From Phytoseiulus persimilis (lineage: Eukaryota > Arthropoda > Arachnida > Mesostigmata > Phytoseiidae): DNA of 64,000 nucleotides. The position numbers were made by a program, and so were the translations under genes. The notes under the pieces are model-generated. The model saw nothing but the letters and a program-made list of their open reading frames with translations. It did not search any database and was not told where the DNA came from. Positions 53,701-62,300 of this stretch are shown one piece after another (the stretch's first letter is position 1; each line of letters starts with the position of its first letter). Location: positions 8,246,001 through 8,310,000 of the forward strand of contig CM075102.1 of assembly GCA_037576195.1 (NCBI GenBank). The letters run 5' to 3'.

Positions 53701-56700
53701 CTACCGGCTACGATTTGAATTCACATCGCTTGTTCCCCGGGATTCCCGAAATTTCCAGCCGATTTAAAGGTTGCGATTAAATTCATTCTTCGTATCTGCC
53801 GACCGGGATGGAGGAGGAAGTTGCGAAGAAAAATTGGGGACACTTTCCGGATGGCAAGCAAAATTTGAATTACCATACTATCGGTGGCCGTACTGTCGTA
53901 CTTGTAGTTTGAGAGGTGACTCATCTTGGTTGTAGGCCCAACAACCACGGAGAATGAAAAAGTCACGCATCGGATCAAACCAAGAACCGAGGAATTCTCG
54001 ACGGACCGCACAACAACATCGGGATCTCGATCGTTCCGAGTTGCAGTCGGCCTCCATTGGGTCCTCCGTACACAGAATAGCAAGGAACGAATGATTTCTG
54101 CCGGTCATGTCGACGCCGGCGTTTCCTGCATTCTATATCCGCGCAACCAGAACTTGAGAAGTCTTTGGATACGTCGACTTAGCTCGAGACCGGTGGCCCT
54201 CGTTTGTTCTTTCTCGGAACAACCGGAGACTGCACCACACCCTCGGACCAACTGCACGCCTCCCTAAAGGCCAAACTAGGCAGAGATATAGTAACGAAAC
54301 GAGATGAAGAAGAAGAAGAACGCGGAACGAACGACGGCTTTGAAAAATGCAGCCTTCTTCTCCTTCGCTTCTTCTTCCCCGTTCAACAGAAATAAGTAAT
54401 TGCTACAAATTGATGACATCAGCGTGACGACGAGCAGTGGCGACTTCGGCAGCGACCACCGGCCCGGCGACTTCGAGCGGCTCCACTTCAGATTGCGTCC
54501 CACCTATGTAAATCCATTATGCAGAACGAAAGCGACGTGGTCGACATTGGTGATGGTAAAGCGTCCATCCCGCCAGGGGATCGGAAAGGAGGACATTATC
54601 GCGTTCATATAATCATTTCCCATCGAGCGTTGTCAGAAGGTAGTGGATGCGATTTACGCCAATCGAGCGATTCCTCAGTCCATTGACGATCGACCGTGAG
54701 TGCTCGATGCTCAAAAAGGAGACGACGGATCCCTGGCTCCGATAGCGTGTCGATTGAATGTTCATAGGGTCGGCGCGCATCCAGCTAGCGACGAAGCCGC
54801 AATAGGCGATGAGTTTACTCAGCTAATTGCTCATTAGGGACGCTTGACATTCTCGAAAAGGAGTTCCGTCCTCACTTGCGAGCGCGCTCTGCAAGGGTCA
54901 TTGCATTTGTTCGCTCGTGTTGCGAGTCGTATGCGACTTTTTTCCACATTGAGCACGAACGAGATTCCGAACAATCGAACGACCTCAGGCGAGGAAGCGA
55001 AACTCGGTGCTGCGGGACCAGCTAGAAGGGACATTCGCGAGTGACGATGGACACAAAGATCAAATACGCTGTCATCGGCAACGTCTCAGAGACTCGAAGG
55101 AAGAACCGCGAAAATGAATCGGAGGAAGGAATCGACCTCTGCATATTCTCAACTTGAGCGGGAAAGAGAAATCAGGCTTGATCGTCTTGCGGCGGATCGA
55201 GCTCGAGGTTCGAAGACAGACAACATCGTATTTTATGCAGTGCTCGCCACTGGACTGTCTAGCTGTTTGGTGGAATAAAAACAGCCACCAGACAGACGGA
55301 GCGGTTGTTCAACACGCCAGGGGTCTTCGGTAAAGCCAGCACACATTCTGACCATAGACAAGTCATGCTTGAATTTACTACATGTAGAGCATGGTTCGTT
55401 CAAACACGCCGTGATTCCCAATCCTTTACCAAACCGATTCCTCTTGTGTCACACGTCGGTCTGCTTCGAATTTGAATCGCAAATCGCTGTCTCGAAACAA
55501 GGGACACGTATCCGACGAATCCCCACATCGTGTTCAGCAACCACAACGACGAGAACGGCATCCATAGAAACGACGACCCGCGGAATGAAACCGAATTCCG
55601 AATGTCTAACTGATACGGTGAGATGTCTTCTGGGGGAAATAGCGAGACATCACGTCAAACTCTGGGCCGAGTTCGGTTTGAGGGCCAGAACCCGTTCCTG
55701 TGGTCGAACGACGAAACTCTCCCAGGGACCCCAGGAGCAACCCGAGCCTGTGGGTGCTGATAACGTCATGGTTTTCGTCGGCATCCAATCGGATTTCCGA
55801 ATCGCGCTCGAAGTGTACGGATACGGGGATAGAGGAAGCTGCTTGAATAAAAGATGAATTTGAACAACGACGCGGGGAACCACGGACTGGGTGAACTCTC
55901 GCATGAGCGAACGAACGAAGAAGGGGATGGAATAACGGCTCAACATTCATCCGTGAAGAATGCGCGAAAATGAAAAGGTTGAGTAAATGGATCAATAAAC
56001 GACCGCTGTAGCCACAAGTATTCGGCGAAATATAGAGCTCTGAGCGCTAACTCGTTTTTGTCAGCCGCCGCAAATATTTGCTCCAACAGGACCTCCCCAT
56101 AATGGACGCTTCAGTTATTCCTTTAATATCCCGGAAAAAACCCACTTCTCAGGGCCTGGACTACAACTTCTGGTGACCCATGACCTCCGCAAAAAGATGC
56201 AGGTCGCCGCCGCGGATGTCACAGCGAGCGCAATTTCGTTTCCAACTGCCATTCACAACGTTCAGTGCTCAACTCCGTGTGAGTTGTGAGCTAACGACAG
56301 CTCCCGATGACTTGAAATCCGACTTGGCAAACGAAAATATGCATGGATTCATGCATGCTCGGCCGGCGACATTCTGTAAGGGGTCGAGCGCTAAACACAA
56401 CAAACACGGTCGTCTGTTCCGAACGCAGGACGACACGCAACGACGATGGGGGAAGGGAAACGGAGGGAGAGGAGCGGGCTGCCTTTGAGTTTGTGAATCA
56501 GCAAATGAATGGATCCGACCGATCGACCGCCTGCCAAAGCCACTCCCGAGCCCGGATCGAAGCCAGGACTCTGCCGAACTCGATGAACTTTGGAATTCGT
56601 TCCAGAGTCCGCTTTTCAGGATCATCATTGAATTTTGATTCGGCACACACGACAAGCAGACATGCCGGGGAGGACGAGCTCAGAGCCACTTTTAATGGTC

Positions 56701-58622
56701 GGGTCGACAGCTATCTCCCAGAGATCAACCGCGGCCAAGCCGTTCGAAAACGCGGCTCCTCGTGGACACTCAGGAGAGCCAGTCAGTCTTCCTCGAGGCC
56801 TCGGAAGAGCAACGGATGTCGTTGCCAACAAATCGATCGCCTCGATAATCCCCTCTGAATCTACTTTCGGAGGAACGTATCCATCTCACTGACACTAACA
56901 AGTACGGAAAAGAATAAAAGGAACTAACCTGTTGGCCGCTTCTAGTTCGAAGGATTCTCCGGTGTACTTCTTGTCCAAGGTGAACACGGTCTTGTTGGGA
57001 CTGCTTCCGTCGGTTTCCTTGAATTTGTAACTTTTGGTGGGTCGGATGGAGCCGAGAGGAGTGGATCGTCTGCTCCGGTGCTTTGACTCCTCGTTTTCAA
57101 GTTTGTTATCCTTCATGAGTTTCATGTAGTTATCAACCCGGGAATCTGGCGATATTCTACCCTCGGGCGGGATGATGTAAACCGTGATCGGAACCGGCTC
57201 ACTGGAAAACGTCAGCCGGCTGTCACGCCGCGTGTCGTTGAGAATCGCTCTCAGTTGGAGCGTAATCACGTATAAATCCTCGGTGGTTTCTTCGTTGTTC
57301 TGCACTTTTTTCGGGGTTTTCGTCGCGTCGTCCCGGTCACTGAGATCCGTTCTGAGATCACTGTCCGGGTGCCTCTGGCTCGTGAGAGTCTTTAGCTGCG
57401 AATTGTGTTCCCAGTCTTCCAGAGGTTTACGAGTGAGCACCAGTTGTCCGGTTTTGGGTACCATGGCGACCAAAGGGTTCCTATCAACCAGTTTGAAGAT
57501 GATCTGGTCGCCGTCAGCGTCCTTGCCCTCCACCTGACCGATGACGGTTTGGGGTTCGGCATCGGCTCGCACGCGGAATTCGTAGGATTTCCGCAGAGGG
57601 ATCGGCGGGTTGTCGTTCTCGTCCGAAACGCTGACCGTAACGTTCACGTAGGCCACCTCGGGGCCAGCTTGAGCTTTGATGACGAGGTTGCGGACTTCTT
57701 TCTCTTCTCGGTCCAGCCGAACCTGGCTAGCGATTTTGACGCGTCTCCTGGTGTACTTCACCAGCTTGAAGGTGCCGTTCCCGTTCCCCTCGACGATAGT
57801 GAAGTTAGCTCCTTTGTTTGTGGTCAGTATGAGATCTTCCATGTTGTTCGTGAATACCATGAAGCCGGGATCACGGTTCTCGGGCAAGAAGCCGAGTTTG
57901 CTCCCCTCCGAAAAGGTGAGGCGATGTTTGTGCGGCACAATATGCACCATCGCTTGGTACGTCGGGTTCAGCGTTCCGTTGATATTCTCGCCCACTACCA
58001 ACGGAGTACTAGTCGGGGCTCCCTTCCGGTCTTCGTCCTCCCCTTCGTCGTGGGCTCCTGACTCCCAAGAGGCGTCCGGCTCGTTGTAGTCGAACCTGAC
58101 TTTCGGATGAGGACTTTGACGGTTCTTGTGTTTCGCCCAGTCGAGAAGACCACACACCATAAGGTGGCCTCCGTCGCTCAGTGCGAAACTGTTTGATTCT
58201 TTCAGGCTGCTCTCCAGCAAGTTGAAATCATTCTGGACGACAGGCATACCCTGCATCACTAGGAATGACTGTCCGTAGTAGTTCAACAGACGAAGTATGT
58301 AGCCTGGATAGGCGGCATCGGTGACAACGATATGCTCGGGCCGCCAGTCCACGGGACCGCTCGGCTGGGTTGAGGCTTGAGATCTTTCTATAAACGACAT
58401 GAGTAGAATAGTGGCTAGGAATGCCTTCCCTAAGTACCGCTTCCCGACAACTCTTCGAGACGGCCGTTTCGAGATTGGACTATCGTCGGACTTTATGCTA
58501 TGTACATTATGCGGGATCCGGTGACGGCTCCGCATCCGGTAGGAGGTGGTGGATTCCGCATCTGGGCTCGGGAGCGCTAATCGGCTCCTCAGGAGGCTGT
58601 CCCAGCAGGGAAGAGACGCCAT
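35595..58622 (-). CDS. CadN: N-cadherin (classical cadherin, arthropod CadN type), complete spliced gene
   Basis: Calcium-dependent homophilic adhesion receptor of the plasma membrane; in arthropods it acts in axon guidance and synaptic target choice and links to actin through beta- and alpha-catenin. Seen here: 15 coding exon positions (14 constitutive plus a choice of 8a or 8b), every junction GT-AG with matching phase, total 9,597 nt and 3,198 residues, near the roughly 3,100 of Drosophila CadN. Order: hydrophobic signal region (about 64-78), long N-terminal region with an RSRR site (516-519), about 16-17 cadherin repeats marked by DxNDNxP linkers, the non-chordate cadherin region, EGF (2431-2464), LamG (about 2470-2672), EGF, LamG, EGF pair, one membrane helix (about 2999-3022), and a tail of about 175 residues containing [10 protein letters not shown], a [14 protein letters not shown] block and [12 protein letters not shown]. 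The start is the first ATG after an in-frame TAG (58,647-58,649) and has a good context (A at -3, G at +4). Intron 1 holds Brf1. Vertebrate-type cadherin is excluded by the EGF/LamG modules. Confidence 0.96.
35953..36390 (-). CDS. CadN: CadN exon 14: second half of membrane helix and cytoplasmic tail
   Basis: Encodes residues 3014-3160. ILVLVIVAY completes the helix, and basic TRSRR is the stop-transfer signal. The tail carries [19 protein letters not shown], conserved in classical cadherins, and [18 protein letters not shown], the core of the beta-catenin-binding region. The acceptor is GATGCAG|TC and the donor ACTG|GTGAGG. Reading through the donor adds 11 residues ([10 protein letters not shown] included) before a stop. 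Confidence 0.95.
36537..37504 (-). CDS. CadN: CadN exon 13: EGF, LamG2, EGF pair and first half of the membrane helix
   Basis: Encodes residues 2691-3014. It finishes the second EGF ([12 protein letters not shown]), then a laminin-G domain ([20 protein letters not shown] onward), two more EGF-like modules (CPSNNPCHG and [16 protein letters not shown]) and the first half of the transmembrane helix ([15 protein letters not shown]). The donor CTCA|GTGAGT cuts inside the helix. In Drosophila the exon at this position is one of the alternative pairs; here I see one version only. Confidence 0.95.
37689..40087 (-). CDS. CadN: CadN exon 12: last cadherin repeats, non-chordate cadherin region, EGF and LamG
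   Basis: Largest exon, residues 1892-2691. Linkers [20 protein letters not shown] and [10 protein letters not shown] mark the final repeats. Then comes the region from [18 protein letters not shown] to [16 protein letters not shown], typical of non-chordate classical cadherins. A six-cysteine EGF follows (2431-2464), then the first laminin-G domain (about 2470-2672, with GLLLYNGP and [10 protein letters not shown]), then the start of a second EGF. The donor is CACGG|GTGAGT. Confidence 0.96.
40234..40524 (-). CDS. CadN: CadN exon 11: cadherin repeat
   Basis: Encodes residues 1795-1891, phase 0 at both ends. The acceptor is TTCACAG|GTA and the donor [29 protein letters not shown] with the linker DINDMPPEF is followed by the next repeat up to GTGSLKIAK. 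The reading frame seems to continue upstream of the exon, but that part has no cadherin similarity and is intron. Confidence 0.93.
40525..40862 (-). other. CadN intron 10
   Basis: 338 nt, GT-AG. Nothing recognisable inside. Confidence 0.75.
40863..41134 (-). CDS. CadN: CadN exon 10: cadherin repeat
   Basis: Encodes residues 1704-1794. The acceptor is CCGCAG|AC and the donor AAG|GTGCGT. It completes the linker DINDNPPFF and continues through [20 protein letters not shown] and [13 protein letters not shown] to [14 protein letters not shown], among the most conserved stretches of arthropod CadN. Confidence 0.93.
41403..41655 (-). CDS. CadN: CadN exon 9: cadherin repeat
   Basis: Encodes residues 1620-1704. 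The acceptor AATCAG|GTG joins in phase 0 to either 8a or 8b; the donor is [30 protein letters not shown] and the later [12 protein letters not shown] are strongly CadN-like, and the linker Asp codon is split into exon 10. Confidence 0.93.
41656..42130 (-). other. CadN intron between exons 8b and 9
   Basis: 475 nt, from the weak GTTTGC donor of 8b to the AATCAG acceptor of exon 9. No third version of exon 8 is seen in it. It may hold splicing signals for the 8a/8b choice. Confidence 0.7.
42131..42295 (-). CDS. CadN: CadN alternative exon 8b (mutually exclusive with 8a)
   Basis: Exactly 55 codons, phase 0 at both ends. It encodes [18 protein letters not shown], the linker [10 protein letters not shown] and [15 protein letters not shown]. 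The acceptor is TTTGCAG|TAC and the donor AAG|GTTTGC, weaker than that of 8a. The 16-nt spacer to 8a consists of little more than the 8a donor and the 8b acceptor, so the branch point for 8b must fall inside 8a. It is a tandem duplicate of 8a that has kept its frame and key calcium residues, so it looks functional. Confidence 0.88.
42312..42476 (-). CDS. CadN: CadN alternative exon 8a (mutually exclusive with 8b)
   Basis: Exactly 55 codons, phase 0 at both ends. The acceptor is ATTCAG|TAC and the donor is the strong ACG|GTGAGT. It encodes the end of one cadherin repeat ([18 protein letters not shown]), the calcium linker [10 protein letters not shown] and the start of the next repeat ([15 protein letters not shown]). 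Its 3' end lies only 16 nt from exon 8b. Exon 8b has the same length and phase, with about half of its residues identical (28 of 55 by my count). Confidence 0.9.
42630..42745 (-). CDS. CadN: CadN exon 7: short cadherin segment
   Basis: Encodes residues 1526-1564, entering in phase 1 and leaving in phase 0. The acceptor is CTTTCAG|CT and the donor [29 protein letters not shown] followed by GPLDYE is a typical mid-repeat. It is immediately upstream of the alternative exons 8a and 8b, and its phase-0 end fits either of them. Confidence 0.92.
42746..43463 (-). other. CadN intron 6, with a G/C homopolymer
   Basis: 718 nt, GT-AG. It carries the 20-nt G run (C run on the coding strand) 57 nt inside the donor, flanked by a 17-bp direct repeat. 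No alternative exon seen. Confidence 0.75.
43375..43425. repeat. 20-nt G homopolymer flanked by a 17-bp direct repeat
   Basis: GGATTTGGAAACAGGGG occurs at 43,375-43,391 and again at 43,409-43,425, with a run of 20 G (43,388-43,407) overlapping the first copy and one A between the run and the second. It lies in CadN intron 6. Confidence 0.95.
43464..45022 (-). CDS. CadN: CadN exon 6: five cadherin repeats
   Basis: Encodes residues 1006-1526, the second longest repeat-bearing exon. Linkers in order: [36 protein letters not shown] (calcium motif degenerate), [12 protein letters not shown] and [12 protein letters not shown]. The acceptor is TCGCAG|G and the donor GTGAGT after DKDE. Unlike the exons around it, it holds several repeats without an intron. 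Confidence 0.95.
45324..45477 (-). CDS. CadN: CadN exon 5: part of a cadherin repeat
   Basis: Encodes residues 955-1006. The acceptor is CTTCGCAG|GA and the donor CAG|GTGAGA. The peptide contains the calcium-coordinating ASDKDGDN, then [21 protein letters not shown], the second half of one repeat. In the forward frame of this exon no long open frame exists outside the exon, so it is found only by joining phases with exons 4 and 6. Confidence 0.92.
45478..46470 (-). other. CadN intron 4
   Basis: 993 nt, GT-AG. Short frames only, none cadherin-like; no duplicate of exon 5 seen. Confidence 0.75.
46471..47081 (-). CDS. CadN: CadN exon 4: two cadherin repeats
   Basis: Encodes residues 751-955. 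The acceptor CTTTCAG|T joins in phase and the donor is GTGAGT. It carries a complete repeat ending in [12 protein letters not shown], then a second whose linker is the altered [10 protein letters not shown]. The DRE motifs typical of the cadherin fold (ADREIRYTL) are visible. It continues directly into exon 5 through the split Gly codon in NAGPG. Confidence 0.94.
47082..48126 (-). other. CadN intron 3
   Basis: 1,045 nt, GT-AG. I looked for a second copy of exon 3 or 4 (as for exon 8) and saw none. Confidence 0.75.
48127..48373 (-). CDS. CadN: CadN exon 3: cadherin repeat with degenerate calcium linker
   Basis: Encodes residues 669-751. The acceptor CACCAG|GT completes the Ser codon, and the donor is [20 protein letters not shown] is the usual mid-repeat turn. 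The next linker is unusual: no DxNDN motif stands before [16 protein letters not shown], and a charged insertion ([15 protein letters not shown]) replaces it. This inter-repeat joint may therefore bind less calcium and be flexible. Confidence 0.92.
48374..49963 (-). other. CadN intron 2
   Basis: 1,590 nt, GT-AG. It contains a chance minus-strand frame (about 159 codons, 49,478-48,999) that begins with TTG and has no recognisable domain. Nothing else stands out. Confidence 0.75.
49964..50274 (-). CDS. CadN: CadN exon 2: cadherin repeat
   Basis: Encodes residues 565-669. The acceptor CTTGCAG|A completes the split Arg codon from exon 1, and the donor is GTAAGT. The segment [20 protein letters not shown] is a typical second half of a cadherin repeat. 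The calcium linker [10 protein letters not shown] and the start of the next repeat follow. The exon is recovered 6.65 kb from exon 1, across the intron that holds Brf1, and the phase still matches. Confidence 0.93.
51175..51180 (-). terminator. Poly(A) signal AATAAA, likely Brf1
   Basis: Minus-strand AATAAA, with A-rich flanks, about 300 nt after the Brf1 stop. It is followed by GT-bearing sequence (GCTGTATGTCC, CCCGTGTGCG). It lies inside CadN intron 1, so CadN transcripts must bypass it. Confidence 0.55.
51477..53252 (-). CDS. Brf1: Transcription factor IIIB 90-kDa subunit (TFIIB-related factor), intronless, nested in CadN intron 1
   Basis: Nuclear initiation factor that, with TBP and Bdp1, recruits RNA polymerase III to tRNA and 5S genes. 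The frame is 591 residues, ATG to TAG, without an intron; other animals' Brf1 is about 660-680. Seen: a zinc ribbon with C4-x2-C7 and C23-x2-C26, then two cyclin-fold repeats (about 75-165 and 175-265; [18 protein letters not shown] is the classic second-repeat helix), an acidic/basic linker, then [12 protein letters not shown] to [14 protein letters not shown] (about 430-470), the Brf1 block that binds TBP and Bdp1, and an acidic C-terminus. It is a Brf1 rather than TFIIB because of that block and the length. It lies 1.2 kb from CadN exon 2 and 3.7 kb from exon 1, same strand. No stop or frameshift suggests decay. Confidence 0.95.
   Translation of the reverse strand: MTACAGCGSSSIVEDRQQGHAVCRDCGVVAESSFIVSELQFEETSGGGVRALGTRVGAGGVTRVGGIQGNSTADERRRLLLHRARDEIRRIASSLNFSEDAISQSTNFYDQALNRKLTLGVRWSKTLSACIYIVARLNNMPVMLLDLSDIVQVNVWELGQVYNKICRGLFLTIPVQDPSLLIMRFSQKLELGDQCQRVMNTAVRICQRMNRDWMHIGRRPAGLCGSALLAACRYHGFNRSFSEFAELVCISTSTLKLRLKEFADTPAGKMRVADFLDTDDKDIMDEHLPPISKQHKKIEEQSIDEELIQETKEFQLQLESLIEQRQLEVALRFANSVKDEEVMRKFQLTTEEMEILADQITSASIEILDEGGEQHHDSSGPLSPHSAGEDRVVDYVVPETEANDTFSDIDDDEIDQYLLREDEVVRKTKKWVKENMQYLREFRDKPKRDEAHKTRTNKRKAPQKRNPQKLLDDVLTQRSSGKINYDILANLEGNFHGPAVTTTAATGTPPKKLKLKDELAKREMEKDLMKIHSIVKTMKDSVQEIKVDPAEFVEEDVEGIELEEDDDPHMSASQMMSEEMGCVYGEVDDFE
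56929..58622 (-). CDS. CadN: CadN exon 1: signal region, N-terminal region and first cadherin repeats
   Basis: Encodes residues 1-565 (last codon split, phase 2). A basic N-terminus precedes the hydrophobic run [15 protein letters not shown] (about 64-78), with a plausible signal cleavage after SQAS near residue 84. The signal sequence is unusually far from the first Met, so the in-frame Met30 is an alternative start. One clear cadherin calcium linker is present (SDENDNPP). A multibasic RSRR at 516-519 is followed by the strand that leads into the next repeat and could be a furin site. The donor is CAG|GTTAGT on the minus strand. Whether a 5' UTR exon lies further upstream cannot be seen. Confidence 0.92.
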
Positions 58623-59299
58623 TTTGTTTCGGCAGATCACGCGACTCTATGTTGTCCTCAACAGTTCAGGTTGCCGCTACAAAGCGACCCCCCTCCAGCA
58701 GTGGATGATGCCGACTCAGAACTGGACATGGCCCCGCCTGGAAAACGAGAGAACGGATCGGTTAAACAGCGATACAAAACCATCATAAGTGAACAATGTT
58801 ATCAGGTGTCAGCATCGTGGTCGCGCAGCTTTCGAGGGATGATCCTTTCCCCCCCCCCCTTCAGTTCTAAATACGCTCTAGCGTTCCGTTCCATGATGTC
58901 CGTAGGTTTCGGAATAATTTGGGCACCGCTCAGAGCGTCCTGCTCCTGCCTCTGCTTTGTTCACTTCCTTCTGCACACGATGCTGCAGTCGAGCGGTTCC
59001 TCATATTCCGGCGTTTGTACCATAATAAAGCCGCATCATACTCAATGTCCGGAACGACCACGGAACAGTGATGCAGGTGTGCTGATTTAGGCATCCTCAT
59101 CGTGCAAGTTTCAGATTTGCCTCTTGCGCGGCTCAGTTCCTGTGAAGGTTCTCGAAGACGTCCAGACCACTGTCAATCGCGGAAAATGGCGGAATGAAGA
59201 CAGGAGCGGATTTCATAAAAAGCTGTCAGCCGCGTCAGTTCAGCATCACATTCCAGCTTCTGTTGGCCGTTTCTTGTTTGTATCCGCTAAGTGTCTGGT

Positions 59300-59367
<68 letters not shown>

Positions 59368-62300
59368 ACAGAAAACCACAACGAACGGTTTCCAGAGCAA
59401 ATGTCGTTCGACAACCCTTTGAAGAATTCTGTCATGACCCACGAAGTTGAGGGTCGACCGTTGTATACGCACGTCCACGATGGAGCAACTCGCGTGGAGG
59501 TGTTTCCACAGAAATTGAGTATTTCTCCACACCGTTGGCCACTCGGTAAAAGTAATATCTCCACGTTTATTGTTCGATTCACAAGGTCGGGTGGGGCCTT
59601 TGACAGATCGGAGGGGGCTCCCGAAGCCGGGGAGCCGGGAGAACCCTTCGGCTGCCAGCAGTAGATCTGGAGTGCTGTTGATCGCTTGCTGAAGAATAGC
59701 GGAGCGAAATCTCGACAGACGTTGAAATAAATTCAGATATTTATTCGGTCTCTCGCGACTTCGGCAGGGCTCCCAGAAGCAGCACCCAGTAGCCAAATAA
59801 GGCTCGTATTTCGTCGCCGTGGAGCCGTGTAAAACTTCCCGAGGAGTTTTCAAGAAGCGGGTGCGCCAGAATACCAGACACGGTGTTATCGAAGCAGCCG
59901 AATCCGCTCTCTCGCGCTTCCTTGGCGGCAGTCGACGGATAAAACCCCATCGAGAACTTGGTTCGGTCTTCATCACGAAATACGCGACGTGGAGTTTTTT
60001 CTTCCCCGAGGTCCGGCGAAAGCTCGCGATCGCCAGTCTCGGACTTCAGTGATCGATGAGGTATATTCGCCGCGGTCTCTATTCTCCCCTTCCACCCGCT
60101 GTTTCCCCCATACGGAGTGATAACGTTTAGTTCGGCGGGCCGCATGCGTGAACGAGAACGCCGTAATAACGTCGTCGGTCCGAATGGACGTAGCAGCCAA
60201 TAAACCGCTTCCGCCAACTCGGCGGTATTCCAGTTGACGGAGCGTACATCCGCCTCGCCCCCGACTCGGGTCCGTTGTACCTCCACTCAAGCTGAAGCTA
60301 GAGCGGGGCGTTGTAAGAAGCATCACTCACAAATCAACCAGCCGGTCTGCGCAGGCCGAAACTACTCCGAAACGATTCCGTCCTCGCCAAAGAAAATAAC
60401 TCACTCTGTTCGGCGATAACATCGGATTTCTAACTCCAAGGAGCTCGGGTGCAGGACGGAATTCGCACGAAGGATTTCGGCAATTCCCCTGAGCAGCTTG
60501 TTCGACATCCTCGCAGCAATCCTCCCTCAGATAATAATAATTGGAGCGAAGTTGCACTGCTCGGGGGAGCGGGCCACTTCGAATACCGGGTAGATTCTAC
60601 TGCCGTAGATGTTCTAAGCCGAGTTTTCAGCTCAAAATCGATGGGTTTACAGGGAGATTCGAGCGGCCGAAACGATCGACACGGATAAACGGGGAGAAAC
60701 AGACCGTGAAACCTTGACGTGAGTTTTCCCTCGTTGCAAGCTTCTTCCAATCATTGTCAGAACCAAGAAGGGAAGCGTTGCTGACGCTTTCCCGGTGGCC
60801 GCAACGCAAGCTGGCAGCTCGTATTGCTTCTAAGTGTCACGTTGATACAGACCGCGGACAAAGGTTCGCCAAACAATTAGGATAGAGGAAGAGATGGCGA
60901 AAACAGCGAGAAGAACATCCAATTTGGAAAAGACAAGCAAAACAACGCGAGCAGTAGCGGCAGCCTCGCGACGCCCGTGATGACGATGAATGATCCGAAA
61001 AGCGACGGCCTCAAACAAACTCAAGACTAGCGACCGAGCTCTCACGTCTCCTGAGTTAGAGGGAGGTTAGCAGCAGCAGGAGTGAGTGACAGGTACGGAG
61101 TTCCTGTCTGGAGCCCACCGCGATGTCACACAGCTGGGGGCGCTGTTAAATTCGACTCCGCTATTTGAGTCATTGTTTCCGCGTTTTAACGTCTCGTCTA
61201 AACGGTGCCGCTGCACCATTTGAGCAGTAGGACCATCATCCCGAAAACAATAAGGTGTTCAACAACGACCGCTTGTCTATACGCAGTGACACTGCTTGAC
61301 GCCATCGACCATCTGACAGCGTCCGCGTCTTTCGATCAATCTAGTCTATATATTTCACGTTCCCGTCTTGCGCTCGCCTCACAGTTCAATGTGGAAGCCA
61401 ACGTAACGAAATCGGCGAGGTTTCTTGAATATGTTTGAAAATCGATTTCAACTTCCCTCCTTCGAGTTTTAGCGTTTGTGGAGAGGTCAGGGTGAGCTCG
61501 GTATCGGGGCGGAAGCTGGGTTTTATTTCAGCTCGCGAATCGTGCCGGTCGTGGTGGAGGTGCAGACGTGCACGGCCCGACCCGTGGCGGAAGGACATCA
61601 GCTTCAACAGAAACCGCAAAACATTTGTCTCCTGGCTTCCCTTCATTCCTCGTTCGCTTCGTATATCTTTCGGTTGGCTTGTGACAGACAGCAAGGCCCG
61701 GTCGCCACCGCCGGCTCTATTATCAGTTGGAGCTGCTCCGGGGAGTGCCGTTGGTCGCTTCATTCGATTCGAAATTTCGCGCGTGGTAGATCACAACGTG
61801 CTTCCCTAATGAAGTCGTTCAACGACCACTCGTCCCCGGAGCCTGTTGAGGCGTCGCCGTCCTCGCTGATACCGAATCTGCCGCCGACATCGATAGCGCT
61901 CGTCTTTGGAGCCACCGTCGGATTATCGCCGATTCGCGGCCAGCGACGGCTGAACGAGAGTCCGTCGTTGCCCGCTTGATGTACGTCGAAGCAGAACGAG
62001 TTGGAAACGACCGAGAGCCGAGGAGCCCAAAACGTATGTTTTGCCAACGGAAGCAAGGACCCATTCCCTCGCGCGGACGCTCGAGGCGCAAAACAAATGG
62101 TGGAGGGGACGAGCCTCGAACGAAGAGCGGAATCCTATTCTCCTGATCGGAGTTCCTTGGGGAGCCACTGAGTCTTTAATTGGTTGTAGTCTTCCACCGC
62201 ACCAACTTCTTCCCTCCAAGCACCGCGCTGCTCTTCATGCTCCGTCATTGCTGCCGACGCTCCGGCTTGCACCACCACCCCCCGAGTTGAACAGACACCG

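Larger units (their letters stand above)
50275..56928 (-). other. CadN intron 1 (hosts Brf1)
   Basis: 6,654-nt GT-AG intron between CadN exons 1 and 2. Apart from Brf1 and its flanks I see no further gene: 53.3-56.9 kb and 50.3-51.1 kb hold only short frames in unrelated phases. This is the only CadN intron over 2 kb. Confidence 0.8.
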
